A stretch of 64,000 nucleotides of DNA from Siderastrea siderea (lineage: Eukaryota; Cnidaria; Anthozoa; Scleractinia; Rhizangiidae): assembly GCA_964030785.1 (NCBI GenBank), contig OZ034971.1, forward strand, positions 37,438,304-37,502,303, in the 5' to 3' direction. Of the stretch, positions 13,371-25,251 are shown in pieces. The translations under genes were made by a program, and so were the position numbers. Below the pieces are notes generated by a model that saw only the letters and a list, made by a program, of their open reading frames with translations, was not told where the DNA came from and searched no databases. Positions within the stretch are counted from its first letter, which is position 1; every line of letters starts with the position of its first letter.

Positions 13371-14189
13371 GAGGCTAAGTTTACACTAGAGCAAACTTCA
13401 TGACACGAATCCGGTGATTTTTGGCACCGAGCCGGATTCGTTTTCGCGTTTACACACAAGAGGGCGAATCCGGTGCAAAAGATAGATTCGCGGTGTAGTT
13501 GAATACGATAAAAGAGTGAATACTTTTAATCCGAATACTTTTGGATCCGGTATCTTTTGTTGTGGAAACCGTTTTTCGGTGAATCCAAAGACTTTCTAAG
13601 GCTTTTATGGCCTACGCGTCTTGATATCTTGCATTTTATTAGCAAGTTTTCACCAGTATAAGAACTTTTAGCACCACAGTAATTGATTTCTACTGTTTGT
13701 TTTTGTTTCTCAATCTTATTCCGACCTTTTGGTTTTTGTTTTCAATGGAAGCTGATATGAGCAAAAGAAGTTTCCCTCTACTTTGTCTAATTCATAGCTT
13801 TAGTCAGAATCTGAACCATTTTTATCACATTTAAGTCTACTATCACCCTGTTAAGCAATCTCCGATCTCCGGATTCGTAATGTAGCGTAAACTATTAGGA
13901 ATCCTTAAAATCTGTAGTGTAAAAGCTTCATGAATACGAACACCCAATCATCATCATCATCATCAACAACTTTATGTAAGTGCCAAAACTTCTAGCAAAT
14001 CACAAGTAATTCTCTAATTGGTGACATTGTAAGAAGTACACATGAATTACTGGTCTAAAGATACTCTAAAAGAAATACTATGTCATCAAATACATTCTAA
14101 AATGTTCATTAAAATAACTGTACTTTTTAAGTAGAATCCGGAGACATTAACGAATTCGGATACTTTTGCTCTAGTGTTAATTTAGCCTC
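13371..14189. mobile_element. 819-bp non-autonomous element with ~26-bp terminal inverted repeats
   Basis: The left end 'gaggctaagtttacactaga' and the right end in reverse complement 'gaggctaaattaacactaga' match for about 26 bp. The words 'gaatccgg' and 'ggattcg' are repeated inside both sub-terminal regions in both orientations. A short CAT trinucleotide run lies at 13,950-13,965. No open reading frame with recognisable content is present. Confidence 0.7.
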
Positions 14190-15129
14190 ACAGTTATCAA
14201 GTAAAACTGGTGTCACATGTGGAGCTTCAACACGGCCGCCATCCATTCTTTCGTCTCACTTCACCGCTCCACCAACAACAGCGATGAGTACTGGAATCGT
14301 AAGCGCGGTGCCGACAGCACTTGTATGTGTCCCTTCGTTTCCGGTGCAATACGTTATCGCAGCAGAGCCATTTGTTAGCATCGTATGATTCTCCATCACA
14401 GCACTCAGAATCGTCACCTTTTCTCTGTACTATGTTTCCATCACAGCACTGGAGTTGATATGGGTCGAACCTTATCCCATTGCAATACTCCCAATCGTGA
14501 TGATTCCTTCGTCGACGCCTTCGATTCGACCGCTGTCGACTCCTGGTCGTCGATCGCCGTTGGGTCCTCGAAGCCCCTTCGTCTTCAGTTTCTAACTTAT
14601 GTTGTCCTGTTGCAACAATACAGTAAAAAAAATTGCAATGGGATTAGTCACGTGTGACCAATACCCAGCAGATCAAAGAGCCCAGCGGGGGTTCTCAGGT
14701 ATATTATCGAATGGGAGGTGTGAAAGCCTTTTTGGGGCAAGAAATTTTGGGGTAGACTTTTAGAGATTTTAGCAGGAATTTCTTAATCCTAATAAAAAGC
14801 GTGCTTGCCTAAGGGCTCTCAATTTTATGTCAAAGAAATGTATCAGTTTCATTTACAAACTCAGAAGAATTTTTCATGCGAATTGCACTCCATGTAAATC
14901 CAAGAAAAAAGGGTTTTCAGATACTGCTATGCATAGTGACGGTTTAATAAACGTTCCTTTTTATTTATGGCCACCTAAGCAAAATTAAATTCGGGTTAGT
15001 AACTGCAACTTAGAATCTATTTTAGAGAGTCAATCAATTTATGCTAACTTTCTAATCTCGGTGGACGATCACTGATCACACTTTAAAATTTCCCTTACGT
15101 AATTTTGGTCAAGTTAAATTCATTTTCTG

Positions 15130-15414
15130 TTAATTAACTTGTGGCGTACCTTCCATTTCGTCATCATTATCGTCTTCGAACTCCAAGTTAGGTACTCCTG
15201 CATCGTTCATTTCGGATGCTTTTTCTTCTTCGTCCTCGTCTTCGTCTTCAGTCCAGTAACTCGTCTGTTTACTGCTAGCAGGTCCACTTTCATCTTTTAG
15301 CTCCAACGTTGTTTCTTCAAAGAGAGCGATGGAACAACAAAAACCAAGAAAAAGTATAGCGCATGGAACAACAGAGAAGGTGAAGGATAACCCCGTCTTG
15401 GACATTACTTCCAA
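15130..15414 (-). CDS. Possible small acidic secreted or membrane-anchored protein
   Basis: A 94-residue open frame starts MEVMSKTG and continues with a hydrophobic stretch at about residues 9-30 (FTFSVVPCAILFLGFCCSIA), which would serve as a signal peptide or a single membrane anchor. The rest is strongly acidic, including EDEDEDEEE near residue 57 and EFEDDNDDEMEG near residue 78. It ends PQVN then TAA. No family is recognised. Acidic secreted proteins are common in coral skeletal matrix, but nothing here proves that role. It could be complete, one exon of a longer gene, or a chance frame; the hydrophobic leader followed by a biased acidic tail makes chance less likely. Upstream sequence (15,415-15,640) resembles repeats near 19,810-19,935 and 20,400-20,510. 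Confidence 0.4.
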   Translation of the reverse strand: MEVMSKTGLSFTFSVVPCAILFLGFCCSIALFEETTLELKDESGPASSKQTSYWTEDEDEDEEEKASEMNDAGVPNLEFEDDNDDEMEGTPQVN

Positions 15415-15429
15415 GAATTAAGTGTTCGG

Positions 15430-15650
15430 ATAGCTGTTCGGATACTAACCGTATTTAAACTTTTCATGATACCACTTGAAACTTTACCACAATATTGATT
15501 TTTCCAAAAGTAGACCATACTTCTATTTTAATCATATGTTGTGTCAACGTGTATTGCATTGTCGCCAAGACTGCTGAAACTCGTTATATTCATGTTTTAT
15601 TCAGTGCGAGATTTATCGCATCCTTAAAATGACAACATGTGTCAAAAAAA
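15430..15650. repeat. Dispersed repeat, related to 19,806-19,935, 20,400-20,510 and 21,840-21,960
   Basis: The words 'ctgctgaaactcgttatatt' and 'atgttttattcag' near 15,570-15,610 recur near 20,445-20,480. The segment near 15,455-15,525 reappears in reverse orientation at 19,815-19,925 and 21,840-21,935 ('ggtatcataaatatttt', 'aaagccac'). Non-coding. Confidence 0.55.
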
Positions 15651-16300
15651 TCAAATCAACTTTATTTAGACACGTGATATTAATAAGCCTAAAAAAGGCT
15701 TCTTACAAAAATGTACGTGTATCGTTAACAATAACGATTTAAGAAAATGTAAAAAAAAATTGTAAGAATCAAAACTGGATAAGGGGGCCAGGATAAAATA
15801 TGAAATGATGAAAAGAAACTACCCGTCCTAGCCCAGCATTAGTCTCTTAAGCTTGGCAACGAAATTCTTAAGATTGGGAGCCTCGGTCCCTACCATGAGT
15901 GGGTAGATTCTTCCAGAGTCGGCATGCAATATAAGAAAAAGATGTGTGCTTAAAAACACTGTTAGGGCCGGCTGGTCGGATCTGTAAGACTGTAAGCACA
16001 GTACAACATAACATTGTAAACCTTCATCAGCTGTATGACTTTTAAGAACTTACATTTGTTTCCAGATGAAGGTCTAAAACTCATATATTAACAGTGGCGA
16101 CAGTGCAATACGTGTTTTCTTAACATGCATTGCACCGTCGTTGTTGACTCAACATGTATTGTATTCTCATCAACATGATCAAAATAGAATTATTATATAG
16201 TTATTGATAAAATACCGCATTTCTCCTGTTCCTAAAAACTATGTCTTCGTCGTGCAAAGGGAAGATACTATTTTTATGTTGCACATGTGAGGGTATTGAT

Positions 16301-16304
<4 letters not shown>

Positions 16305-16388
<84 letters not shown>
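16305..16388. repeat. (TAA)28 microsatellite
   Basis: An uninterrupted run of TAA/ATA triplets of about 84 bp. It creates long poly-isoleucine open frames on both strands that are not genes. Confidence 0.98.
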
Positions 16389-16391
<3 letters not shown>

Positions 16392-16789
16392 GGTGCTTAA
16401 AAACGCATTTTACAACGTATGGAAGTCTCAATGTTTTTTACAATAAGTTATTTACCTAATCTAACTATAGACACTGTTAAAAAGAAAAGTTTTTAATCTC
16501 AATTTAAAAGAGTCAACTGTGGAACACAACACATATGTCGTGGTTACTGACATATTAGCCATTACATGCAAGGTTGCGAGGCCGTTGATTTTTGATGCTA
16601 TTGAATTTCAATTTTAAAAAAAACGTTTGGCTTCGAGGTACAGAGACAGTGAAACTACCGGATACTTTCTTGAAGAATTGTACGTCTTGTTATCATATTG
16701 ACTTCTCTCGAATGGAAAAGTAGAACACCGGAGAGGATTTGTCGAGGTCAGTGATAGTGACATTGAAAAGTAGTAATAGTAAGTGTATC

Positions 16790-17313
16790 AATACTGCAAC
16801 GGCTGAAGTTCTTGTTCACTCCTTTGTAAGCCCTAAGTTGGATTTCTGCAACTCGCTTCTATAGGGCCTACCCAAGTATGAAACTGTTAACAAATTGCAA
16901 ACTGTTCTAAACGCAGCAGCGCGTGTGATTGCTTGCTTGCGTAAGTTTGATCATGTTACCAACACTCTAAAGGAGCTACTGACACTGGTTACCTGTAGAG
17001 CAGAGAATAATTTTCAAGATAAATCTTGTATGTTTTAAGGTACTAAACAATTTAGCTCCTAGCTATCTGACAGAAGTGTTGCGTCTTTATGAACCTGCCA
17101 GACGAATTCGCTCACCTTCTGACAAGTGGTGGTTTGCTATTGAACCCTACAACTTAAAGACATACGGACTCAGAGCTTTTTTAGTCATCGCACCCCGACT
17201 GTGGAACGATCTGCTTATGGCAATTAGATCTATTGATAATATAAATATTTTAAATCTAAGATAAACGCCTTCCTTTTTAAACAAACTTATGCTTTGTAGC
17301 AATGTACAATGTA

Positions 17314-17344
<31 letters not shown>

Positions 17345-17388
17345 TTAAAGTATTGTAAAGCGCTTAGCACTTAAACGGATAAGCGCTA

Positions 17389-17452
<64 letters not shown>

Positions 17453-17465
17453 TTTATTATTGAAA
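16790..17465 (+). mobile_element. 3' remnant of an L2/CR1-like LINE with (ATT)n tails
   Basis: Plus-strand fragments in broken frames read like the end of a non-LTR reverse transcriptase: VSPKLDFCNSLL, GLPKYETVNKLQTVLNAAAR, LKTYGLRAF, APRLWNDL and NINILN. These follow the order expected near the C terminus of L2/CR1-type ORF2. Stops interrupt the frame, so it is dead. After the coding relic come (ATT)n at about 17,320-17,346, the word 'aagcgcttagcactta', and a second (ATT)n at about 17,390-17,461, the usual kind of 3' tail for such elements. Confidence 0.75.
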
Positions 17466-18019
17466 GTTAATCGAGGACAACGATTTTGCTAACTCAAAAA
17501 AACCCACTAAGGCTTAAATCTAGTTACAAAGTTCCTTGTAGAAGAGCGTAGCAAAGTGAGAGAAATAAAAACGCCAATACTTCCTGAGCTGGAGAGCTAT
17601 CTGAGCCAGTTTGATTTGGCTGCAAGCACCAAAACGGGAAAAGACTTCAGTTGAACCGTTTTCTCTTCGCGCGAGTGTCGAGTGTTAATGGCCATTTAAC
17701 TTGTGTCAGTTGGAAATGCTATCTTTAAGCACAGCGAATTAGCGAAATAGAAGGAACTAAACGGGCATAGATTTGGAAACAGACCAAATGCTACAAAAGC
17801 TCTTACTGACGAAAACATCGAAATCAGTTTATTTGACAAAAAGGTGCTTGGATTAAGCTCACCACAAGCTCTGTTAAATTCAATGTGGCTACACAACATG
17901 ATTCACTTCATACATGATTCACTTCATTCACTTCAAATATATGAATTTCATATATTCATAATTTCATCTTCTTCTTTCCCGGGTATATTACGAACCAATT
18001 TAATGACCAGCTCCCAGTT

Positions 18020-18091
18020 GGCTTGTTAGCTCAATTGGTTAGAGCGCTGCACCGGTATCGCAGAGGTCAGGGTTCGAATCCCGGCAAGCCT
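18020..18091 (+). tRNA. tRNA-like sequence, copy 1 (anticodon GGT by position, SINE-type)
   Basis: The acceptor arms GGCTTG/CAAGCC pair, the A box (TAGCTCAATTGG) and the B box (GGTTCGAATCC) are intact, and a T6 terminator follows. A five-base anticodon stem (CTGCA/CGCAG, last pair mismatched) leaves the loop CCGGTAT, placing GGT (threonine) at 34-36. Position 33 is C instead of the near-invariant U, and the T stem has an A-G mismatch. It is therefore more likely a pol III-transcribed tRNA-derived repeat than a working tRNA. Confidence 0.5.
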
Positions 18092-18266
18092 GATTTTTTC
18101 AGGCTTTCTTTTCGCAACTGCATAAGTTGCGTAAATAACTGCAAGGATCTTCTTTACATTTATTTCTTCATTCCGCAGTTCAAATATATGAATTTCATAT
18201 ATTCATAATTTCATCTTCATCTTTCCCGGGTATATTACGAACCAATTTAATGACCAGCTCCCAGTT

Positions 18267-18338
18267 GGCTTGTTAGCTCAATTGGTTAGAGCGCTGCACC
18301 GGTATCGCAGAGGTCAGGGTTCGAATCCCGGCAAACCT
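18267..18338 (+). tRNA. tRNA-like sequence, copy 2
   Basis: Same as the first copy, offset by exactly 247 bp, with one G-to-A change in the 3' acceptor strand (CAAACC instead of CAAGCC), which breaks a stem pair. A and B boxes and the T-run are retained. Confidence 0.45.
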
Positions 18339-18513
18339 GATTTTTTCAGGCTTTCTTTTCGCAACTGCATAAGTTGCGTAAATAACTGCAAGGATCTTCT
18401 TTACATTTATTTCTTCATTCCGCAGTTCAAATATATGAATTTCATATATTCTTAATTTCATCTTCATCTTTCCCAGGTATATTACGAACCAATTTAATGA
18501 CCAGCTCCCAGTT

Positions 18514-18585
18514 GGCTTGTTAGCTCAATTGGTTAGAGCGCTGCACCGGTATCGCAGAGGTCAGGGTTCGAATCCCGGCAAGCCT
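18514..18585 (+). tRNA. tRNA-like sequence, copy 3
   Basis: Third copy, again 247 bp on. The tRNA-like block matches copy 1 and keeps the C at position 33; the unit diverges only downstream ('tttttcaagctt'). Confidence 0.5.
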
Positions 18586-18655
18586 GATTTTTTCAAGCTT
18601 TCTTTTCGCAACTGCATAAGTTGCGTTAATAATTGCGAGGATCTTCTTTACATTT

Positions 18656-20653
18656 ATGATTCACTTCATTCTGAATGGATGTAATGAACAAAGAGGACTG
18701 CTTTGGGAAGACGTGATTCTTAAAACGGACTGCAACGGAAAAGAATATCTCGAGTACTTTGAACAGTGAAGAAACAAGACATGAGATGACCAACAGAATT
18801 AACGATCTATCACTAAGTCGCGAATGTACGTAACCAAAGCTGCCATCTAGCAGGCAACTGCCATTCCTGTCGAACAGGACCTGGCACACGTATACAAAGT
18901 GTACCAAGAGAAAAGATCATCATCGATGTCAAAACCAGATTCGTATCTCTGCTTCTGTGAAATCGCCTTAAAACAGAAAACTATGCATCAGTCAAAGTCG
19001 AGTTTGGTTCAAAGCACCACCTATGGGAGTGAACAAGTTTAGTTTAAAAACTACAGGACAGTGGTTAATAACCACACAAACTCACAATGACAGTTAAAAA
19101 TGACTATTCTCTTCGGGCAAAACAAATGTACAACATTTCACATATTTGTTCATCGATATCCAAAGCCACTAATAACGATAGGACGACGGTACACGAGTTG
19201 GCAACGTCGCTACCGCGGTTGACTACCACATTAGTTTAACTTTTGCCAATTCACCTGACCTGAATGCTAATGAAAATAAACTTGAAGAGATTTTTTCAGG
19301 AAAACGGATAGCAACATAACTGGAGGTGTCTTTAAAATTAACTTGGCTCCCGCAAGAAATACCGGTTAAGAGGCCAGACTATCGCCCGGAACGCAAGTAT
19401 CCGCGACTCCTTATTGAAAGCGGCAGCAGCCAAGATTCCACTATATGATGCAATCTTGAGATTGTGGGAAACAATTGTGCTGTCACATCATTGAAGTTAA
19501 ATTTGATATTCTGTGATAGAAAATGACATTTTATTGAGAAAGAAACGTGTACGTTATTTTGGCTTTTCACGCAAGTTTTCATAACATTTTCGGTTGCATT
19601 TTGCAGGCTCAGTTTAGGTGACCATTGTTTTCGGTGCTTTGAAAATGAACTAAAAAACTGTCAACTGTCTTTGATCTAGATATTTCATCAATATCGATGT
19701 ACCAAACAGAACAGAACACTGCATGGGCGCCTCGCTGCGGTTACTCGTGAGAGACAGCACATCGGCACTCGAAGGTATTATTCGCATCCCCGCGCGGCCA
19801 GGTAATATTCTCTGTGTACGTATGCTCTACTTTTGGAAAATCATATTGCAATGAAGTTTAAATTGGTATCATAAATATTTTAATATGTAGAAAAGCCACT
19901 ATTTCTCTGAGTGATGTCCGAACGACTATCCGAGATCGACTTTAAAGGGCTAATAACAGAAGATCGATTTTGATTTTTTTTTTCAATGAAAGCGTCTTAT
20001 ATCTATAACAAAAAAACTAAGAAGTGAAAACAAACACAAAAAGTAAGGAATAGGAAAACGAAACAATACAATAGGGTATCAGAGCATTGGCAAATAATAG
20101 ATGTTTATTCTCCTATATTGTCGCTCGTTTTACGTGGTTCTGGTTTCACTTAGTTAAAACTTGGTCTTGCAAGCAAGGTGGATGGGAACTCTTCACCGGA
20201 TTTTGCTCTGTAAAGATATTTAAAAAAGCTGTTAGGCTGTGATGTCCTGAAACAGGCAAGATCGAGATTATTATGAGGCTCTTACAATCATGACTCTGCA
20301 CTAAGAATGGTCTATTTCGCCGATTTCGGTTGTCAAACAATCTCTTTGGTCCAAAATCCCCTAGACTCCGCACTACTTATCGTATGATATACGATATATT
20401 TATGTCAACATGTATTTATGTCAACATGTATTGAGTTCTCGCTGAAACTGCTGAAACTCGTTATATTAATGTTTTATTCAGCAAGTCATTTATCGTCTCA
20501 TTGCAACAACAATGCATTTAACAAGCACATATCACTGTAATTTGCTTTTAGAGATTGCATCAGAAAATATGTATAAGGTTTGAGGGTCAACCATGGAAGA
20601 TTTGATATTTTTCAAAGTGTTTTATACGTTACTATACTGAAAGCTTTCACTCT
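18656..20653. other. No gene seen; dispersed repeats
   Basis: Short frames only. Repeat fragments at about 19,806-19,935 and 20,395-20,510 match the segment upstream of 15,414. 'tatgtcaacatgtattta' is duplicated in tandem near 20,400. Confidence 0.5.
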
Positions 20654-20871
20654 TGACCCTTTAAGCCCCAATAGTGACAAGCATCTATTTTCTCGATACA
20701 GTATCCCTAGTACTTGATCAAACATACAGGACACGAGAATAAACGAAATGATCACCATACATGACTGAACTGTCTTGATGTTTGTGCAAATTCTCCCAAC
20801 TAGTACCACATGAAATATCTAAAGAACATTATGGAGAATAAGCATATTGATATTGGGGCTTAGAGGGTTAA
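20654..20871. mobile_element. MITE family A copy (TIR TTAACCCTTTAAGCCCC-like)
   Basis: Inverted ends 'ttgaccctttaagcccca' and 'tggggcttagagggttaa'. The interior shares 'tacttgatcaaa', 'acaggacacgagaataaa...gaaatgatc' and 'cttgatgttt' with copies at 29,710-29,926, 43,975-44,165 and 48,575-48,780. Confidence 0.75.
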
Positions 20872-21172
20872 ATATATGGGCTGTGATGTTCTCTGCATAG
20901 TAAGGTAGAGGGAGATTTTTGTAAGACATACAGTTTTTCACGGAAGAAAACCGGTCGGTTTGGTTTATCATGATTGGTGAAAAGTTGAATTAAAAAAAAT
21001 TGCTTGTTTTCATCTTGCTTGCCAAATCCGGTTTATCTAGCAACCTATTTTCATTAAACGTCTATAAAATGAGTCTTTGGGATAGAATATAAAAGCTTTA
21101 ACTGACAGCGAAAGGTCCTGACAAAAAGCTACTCGAAAAAAACGGATAGTAGAGGGATGCTTGTTGGTCATT

Positions 21173-21225
21173 TTAACGAAGTGGTCCGTAGGATTAACGA
21201 AATGGTCCGTCGGATTAACGAAGAT
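21173..21225. repeat. Short tandem repeat, unit 'gattaacgaaRtggtccgtMg'
   Basis: About two and a half imperfect copies of a 22-23-bp unit. Non-coding. Confidence 0.7.
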
Positions 21226-22029
21226 TTACAAATAGGAAAGGACTGGGCTGTTTCCACAACCAAAAAGTGGCTGTATTAGCGGCTGGTCGAACGCACGGTA
21301 TGGTTTCTCTAGTTTCTGGCCATGGAATCTATCTCAACAAAGTTGCCGGCTGCCACGTTACCATGTTGTTGTTGTTGTTGTTGTTTTTCCCATCCCGCCT
21401 AAGTTAGCATGCTGACCCTTTGCTATGAACTCTTTTTGTAATAGCTGCGAAGAATTATCCTCGTTCTTTCGCTCGGTGCGTAAGCTATCGACCCTCCTGA
21501 CGATGCTTCGCAACCCACATACGGAGAGGGTGAGACGGACCTGACAAGATATTTACTGTTATACAACATAGCAATTAGAGTATGAATACGCACTAAAATG
21601 GGTGCACGTGATGTGCAAGACCGGGATGTCAAACGTCTAGGCATGTGCATACTTCATTTTAATGATGACAATGCCATACATGTCGATTCAGTCGACATGT
21701 CTGGCAATATCGTCACGTATTGTAATTGCAGTGATGTGATCGATAAACACTCATTAACTAAAATAAGAAAATCATCACTAGTTTCCCGTCTCGCGACAAT
21801 GCAATACATGTTGAGATAAAATACTTTAAAAAAGAAGTCTGCTCTACATTTGGAAAAAATCAATATTGTTATAGAATTTCAAGAGGTATCATAAATATTT
21901 TGCAAGTGGAATAAGAAAGCCACCATCCAGTATCCAAATTACTATCTTACGTTTCTAATGCTGTCCTTAGACGAACCTAAGTTTGCGATAGTGATTATCC
22001 TCAAAAGATAGGAACAGGTATAGACAAAG

Positions 22030-22330
22030 CAAAATCTGTTTTCATCAATGAGAGGGTGAATGTTGTTTTGCTACTTAATCTTTTTCTCCGAGGCTCTACA
22101 CTTTGTGTCTAACCAAATGCATTGTTTCTTCAAAGCTAACAGCTACCGCTGCTTTGACCTTGTCCATTTTCAGTGTTTTTCCATGATACTTTTAATAAAC
22201 ATTCTGTAGCATGCTCACTGTTGTTAATACGCAGTACTTTGACAATCAAACTGTTAAAGGATTTTCACCTGATCCTTGGATTTCTTCCTTTCGTGGCTAA
22301 AGCTTATTGCAGCTACTAGACAGTGTGAGT
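22030..22330. repeat. Detached copy of the 3,180-5,000 array unit
   Basis: Shares 'ccttgtccattttcagtgttt', 'gtactttgacaatc' and 'ttaaaggattt.cacctgatcc' with the array near 4,430-4,930, about 17 kb away. Confidence 0.65.
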
Positions 22331-22423
22331 ATCGGACATAACATTGTTTCTTTAATAACTAGCCGACAAATTGAGAGAAAGATGGTAAATACATTGTTCG
22401 GTCTTCTAAGTACAGCAGAATTA

Positions 22424-22685
22424 TATTATTATAATTATTATTATTATTATTATTTACTACTTATTTTAGAATTTCACTTTTAGTATATTTAATGATTTAT
22501 GGTGAAGCTGTAAATCTATCGACGGCGACGAGCCGAGTTCGGCTCTCAGCGAGGACATGTTTTGTTTTGTTTTTGTTTGTTTTTGTTTGTTTTTTATTTA
22601 ACGACTTGAATGAGAGTATTTTCTCAAATTAATAATTGCCAGCTAAAAAACAAAAACAAAAAACAAAAAACAAAACAAAAGGGGG
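22424..22685. repeat. (ATT)n tract and an inverted T-rich/A-rich pair
   Basis: An (ATT)n run lies at about 22,424-22,455. 'gttttgttttgtttttgttt' words at 22,556-22,600 face 'aaacaaaaacaaaaaacaaa' words at 22,645-22,680 and could form a long simple-sequence hairpin, followed by G8. Confidence 0.8.
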
Positions 22686-24565
22686 GGGATTTCGCTTTTA
22701 GGCTTGGCTAAATCTATGTTACTGTTAGGATCAGCTATGTCAAGAACATGTGTGGTGTAAAGAAAAAGATAATAAACGAGGAGCTCTGCATTAATAACAT
22801 AGTTGTGCAACTGAGAAACAGGGAAATAACTTAATGTAAATTTAAGTACCGAAGTAAACCTAGTTAGGAGAGGTGGTCCATAAGAGATAATGAAAATTTA
22901 TTTCAACTCGCTGAGATTCGAACCCACCACCCAGAATAATAACTTGCAAGTGCTTTTTGGTCTAGCGTTACTTGGAGATTTGCAGTGAAATCGTAACGCC
23001 CGTCTGCAAGCAAATTAAGTCTCTAAACCGTTATCTTAAAGATATTATAATTAGATACTAGAGACCCAAATGTAAGTCTAAACTGTAATGTAACGTATGG
23101 CATGGCCTAGCCCTATTCTCCCTGGGGGGGGAACATTGTGCCCGCGCTGACTTTAACGAATTATAACTTTTAAACGGCTAGACGAATAATCACCAAATCT
23201 CGTGACTTTTCCTAAAATTTATCAGAGAAAATTTTCCTGTGTCAATGACGTGTCTATGATGATTGACGTTTCCATAGCAACCATCTACTCAGAAGTGTAT
23301 TTTGACTATTTTCAGTCTTTTTTCAGGTTTTCCCCCTTCGTTTGTAAGAAGAAGATAATTTTTTACTTTTGTGTGCTTGCTTTGACTAAGTATGTTTCTT
23401 AGAACAAAATCATATATTTTTGGTGACGTCATTGTCAGCTGTATGACTGCAGGTTTTGGATTCGAGATGGCGGCCTCAAATTCAAAATGGCGGGTTTGTG
23501 ACTTTATTGCGACGTCATGACACGTCACAATTGACACGTCATAAGCCCAATCTGTTAAGCTAATGACGTGCTACAAAAGTGCCAAGTTTCATCGCAAGAG
23601 CTGTAATACTTTTTGAGATTTATTGCGCCTCCCCCCCCCCACCCCCCAGGCTCAGAAACTCAAAAAAAGCCCAGGCAGAATAGGGTTTTAAGATGCATAT
23701 TCCTTTTCGAAATATTTCGGTTAAGAGCACAGACTTACTTATATCGCCTGAAAGAACGATGAGATGTACTGCAAACTGCCAAACGGAGGAGAGATATTTG
23801 GTGACAAAAACCGATACGTTAGGACGACAACTTGGCACGAAAGCTTTGAAAAAGCGCGTTTGCTCCCGGTTTAGGGAAGACACCACGGTTTGACTGGTAT
23901 GTTTTGGCTTAACAGGATATCCCTTCGTGGCTTTAATTAAATGTGTCAAAGAATAGTTTTGAGATGTGAAGAAGACTGTATAAAAAGTAAAGAGAAGGCA
24001 AAAAGTTGAATTAAGTTGATTCCACTTCATGCAGTAATTTAAATGTTCAAACATGCATATTCAAACCGAAGGAAATTGGAAAAGAGTAATTAAAAAATAA
24101 CGGAAGAAAAATTGAGAAATGTTTACCGTTGGCAGAACAGCACGTCTAGTGATATGGTTAATTTTCTGGGGATACATAGAATTTTCACAGTATTCATCTC
24201 AACTTGGACTAAGACTTTTCTTTTTTGTAGGAAGGAGGGGTCAATTTTATATAATTCCCTTTGTGATTTAGGGGGTTCATTATTAAAACTCTCCTAAGGC
24301 TAGGTGGTAAATGTGTATTCATGTGTTCTTTTGCTTATTATTATTTACTTTACTTATGAATTTGCTCTTTCGTTATCATCAAGTATTATGAAAAATAATA
24401 AGTAAACTTAAATAGGACTTCCATAAACGTGTCATCCAACTCAGGACAGTAAAGGAGAAATAAAATTGTTTATGTTAAGTATGTCTCTAGAATAAAAAGC
24501 AATTATTATAACTGATCCTGTGTGCAATATCTCTAAATGTACTGTTCGCACAGATGTACTCTTTT
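22686..24565. other. No gene seen
   Basis: The 144-residue minus frame at 23,620-24,054 starts in ordinary AT-rich sequence and ends in a poly-glycine run produced by a poly-C tract; it has no recognisable domain. A minus-strand B-box-like word near 22,915-22,930 may be a SINE relic. Confidence 0.5.
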
Positions 24566-25251
24566 AGGCCCCGTCGACACGTATCCGTTTTCGTTTGAAA
24601 ACGAAATTTTTGTTTTCTCCGAGTTCAAAAAAATTCGTGTCCACACGTAGCATTTTGGAAACGTTTTCGCCCGTCCACACGAAAACGCTAATAGCACTAA
24701 CGGAGCATGCGCATGGTGCCATTTTTGTCGTTTCGCGTGTCTGTCTTTGCTATAAACTTGAAAATTTGCAAGGAAATAGTTCAAGTTGAAAGATTAAAGA
24801 TCTAAGGACAATAGCAAGGGTGACTCTTTTGTTTGGACAGATGACGAAGTGACTGCTTCTTAAAGTTACAATCGAGTATAAAGTCTCTAAGACCTATGAA
24901 AATGTCAATTGGGAATCATGCCAGACAAAGTTCTCCCGACCGATATTCTGGATCTTTTTGTAGCACAGTATCCTTCGCCATTTTGCATGAAGGTTTCCTT
25001 TTTGCGCGGCGTTTTCGCGAGGTAGGCTGGATCCAACACTGTGACGTCATCGTTTTCGAAAAGTTCCGTTTCACCGTCCAAAATGAAGAAAACACGAAAA
25101 CAGAGTTTTCAAAAATTTCCACTCTGGAAAGAGTTTTCGAAAAGTTGCGTTTTCGGTCAACGTTTTCACCGGATACGTGTGGACGGAAGGCCAATCTACA
25201 AAGAAAAAGTTGCGCTTTTAACCGAAAACGGATACGCGTGGACGGGGTTTT
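24566..25251. mobile_element. ~686-bp non-autonomous element, TIR with 'cacgtatccgttttcg'
   Basis: The left end 'ccccgtcgacacgtatccgt' and the right end, whose reverse complement begins 'ccccgtccacgcgtatccgt', match for about 25 bp. Further inverted words, such as 'gtccacacg' and 'cgtgtggac', occur in sub-terminal positions. Short open frames inside are unlike any protein I know. Confidence 0.75.

Larger units (their letters stand above)
17932..18655 (+). repeat. Three tandem copies of a 247-bp unit containing a tRNA-like sequence
   Basis: The unit contains 'aaatatatgaatttcatata', 'cccgggtatattacgaacc', the tRNA-like block, a T-run, and 'gcaactgcataagttgcg'. Copies one and two are nearly identical; copy three is somewhat diverged and truncated. 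'gattcacttcatt' words flank both sides of the array. Confidence 0.9.

Noticed and set aside
16201..16459. Poly-isoleucine open frames on both strands
   Set aside because: They are translations of the (TAA)28 microsatellite.
18023..18455. Two identical 61-residue frames (MLAQLVRALHRYRRG...)
   Set aside because: They are read-throughs of the tandem tRNA-like repeat; the identity reflects the duplication, not coding constraint.
23620..24054. 144-residue minus-strand frame
   Set aside because: No domain, ends in a poly-glycine from a poly-C tract, and no splice or promoter context.
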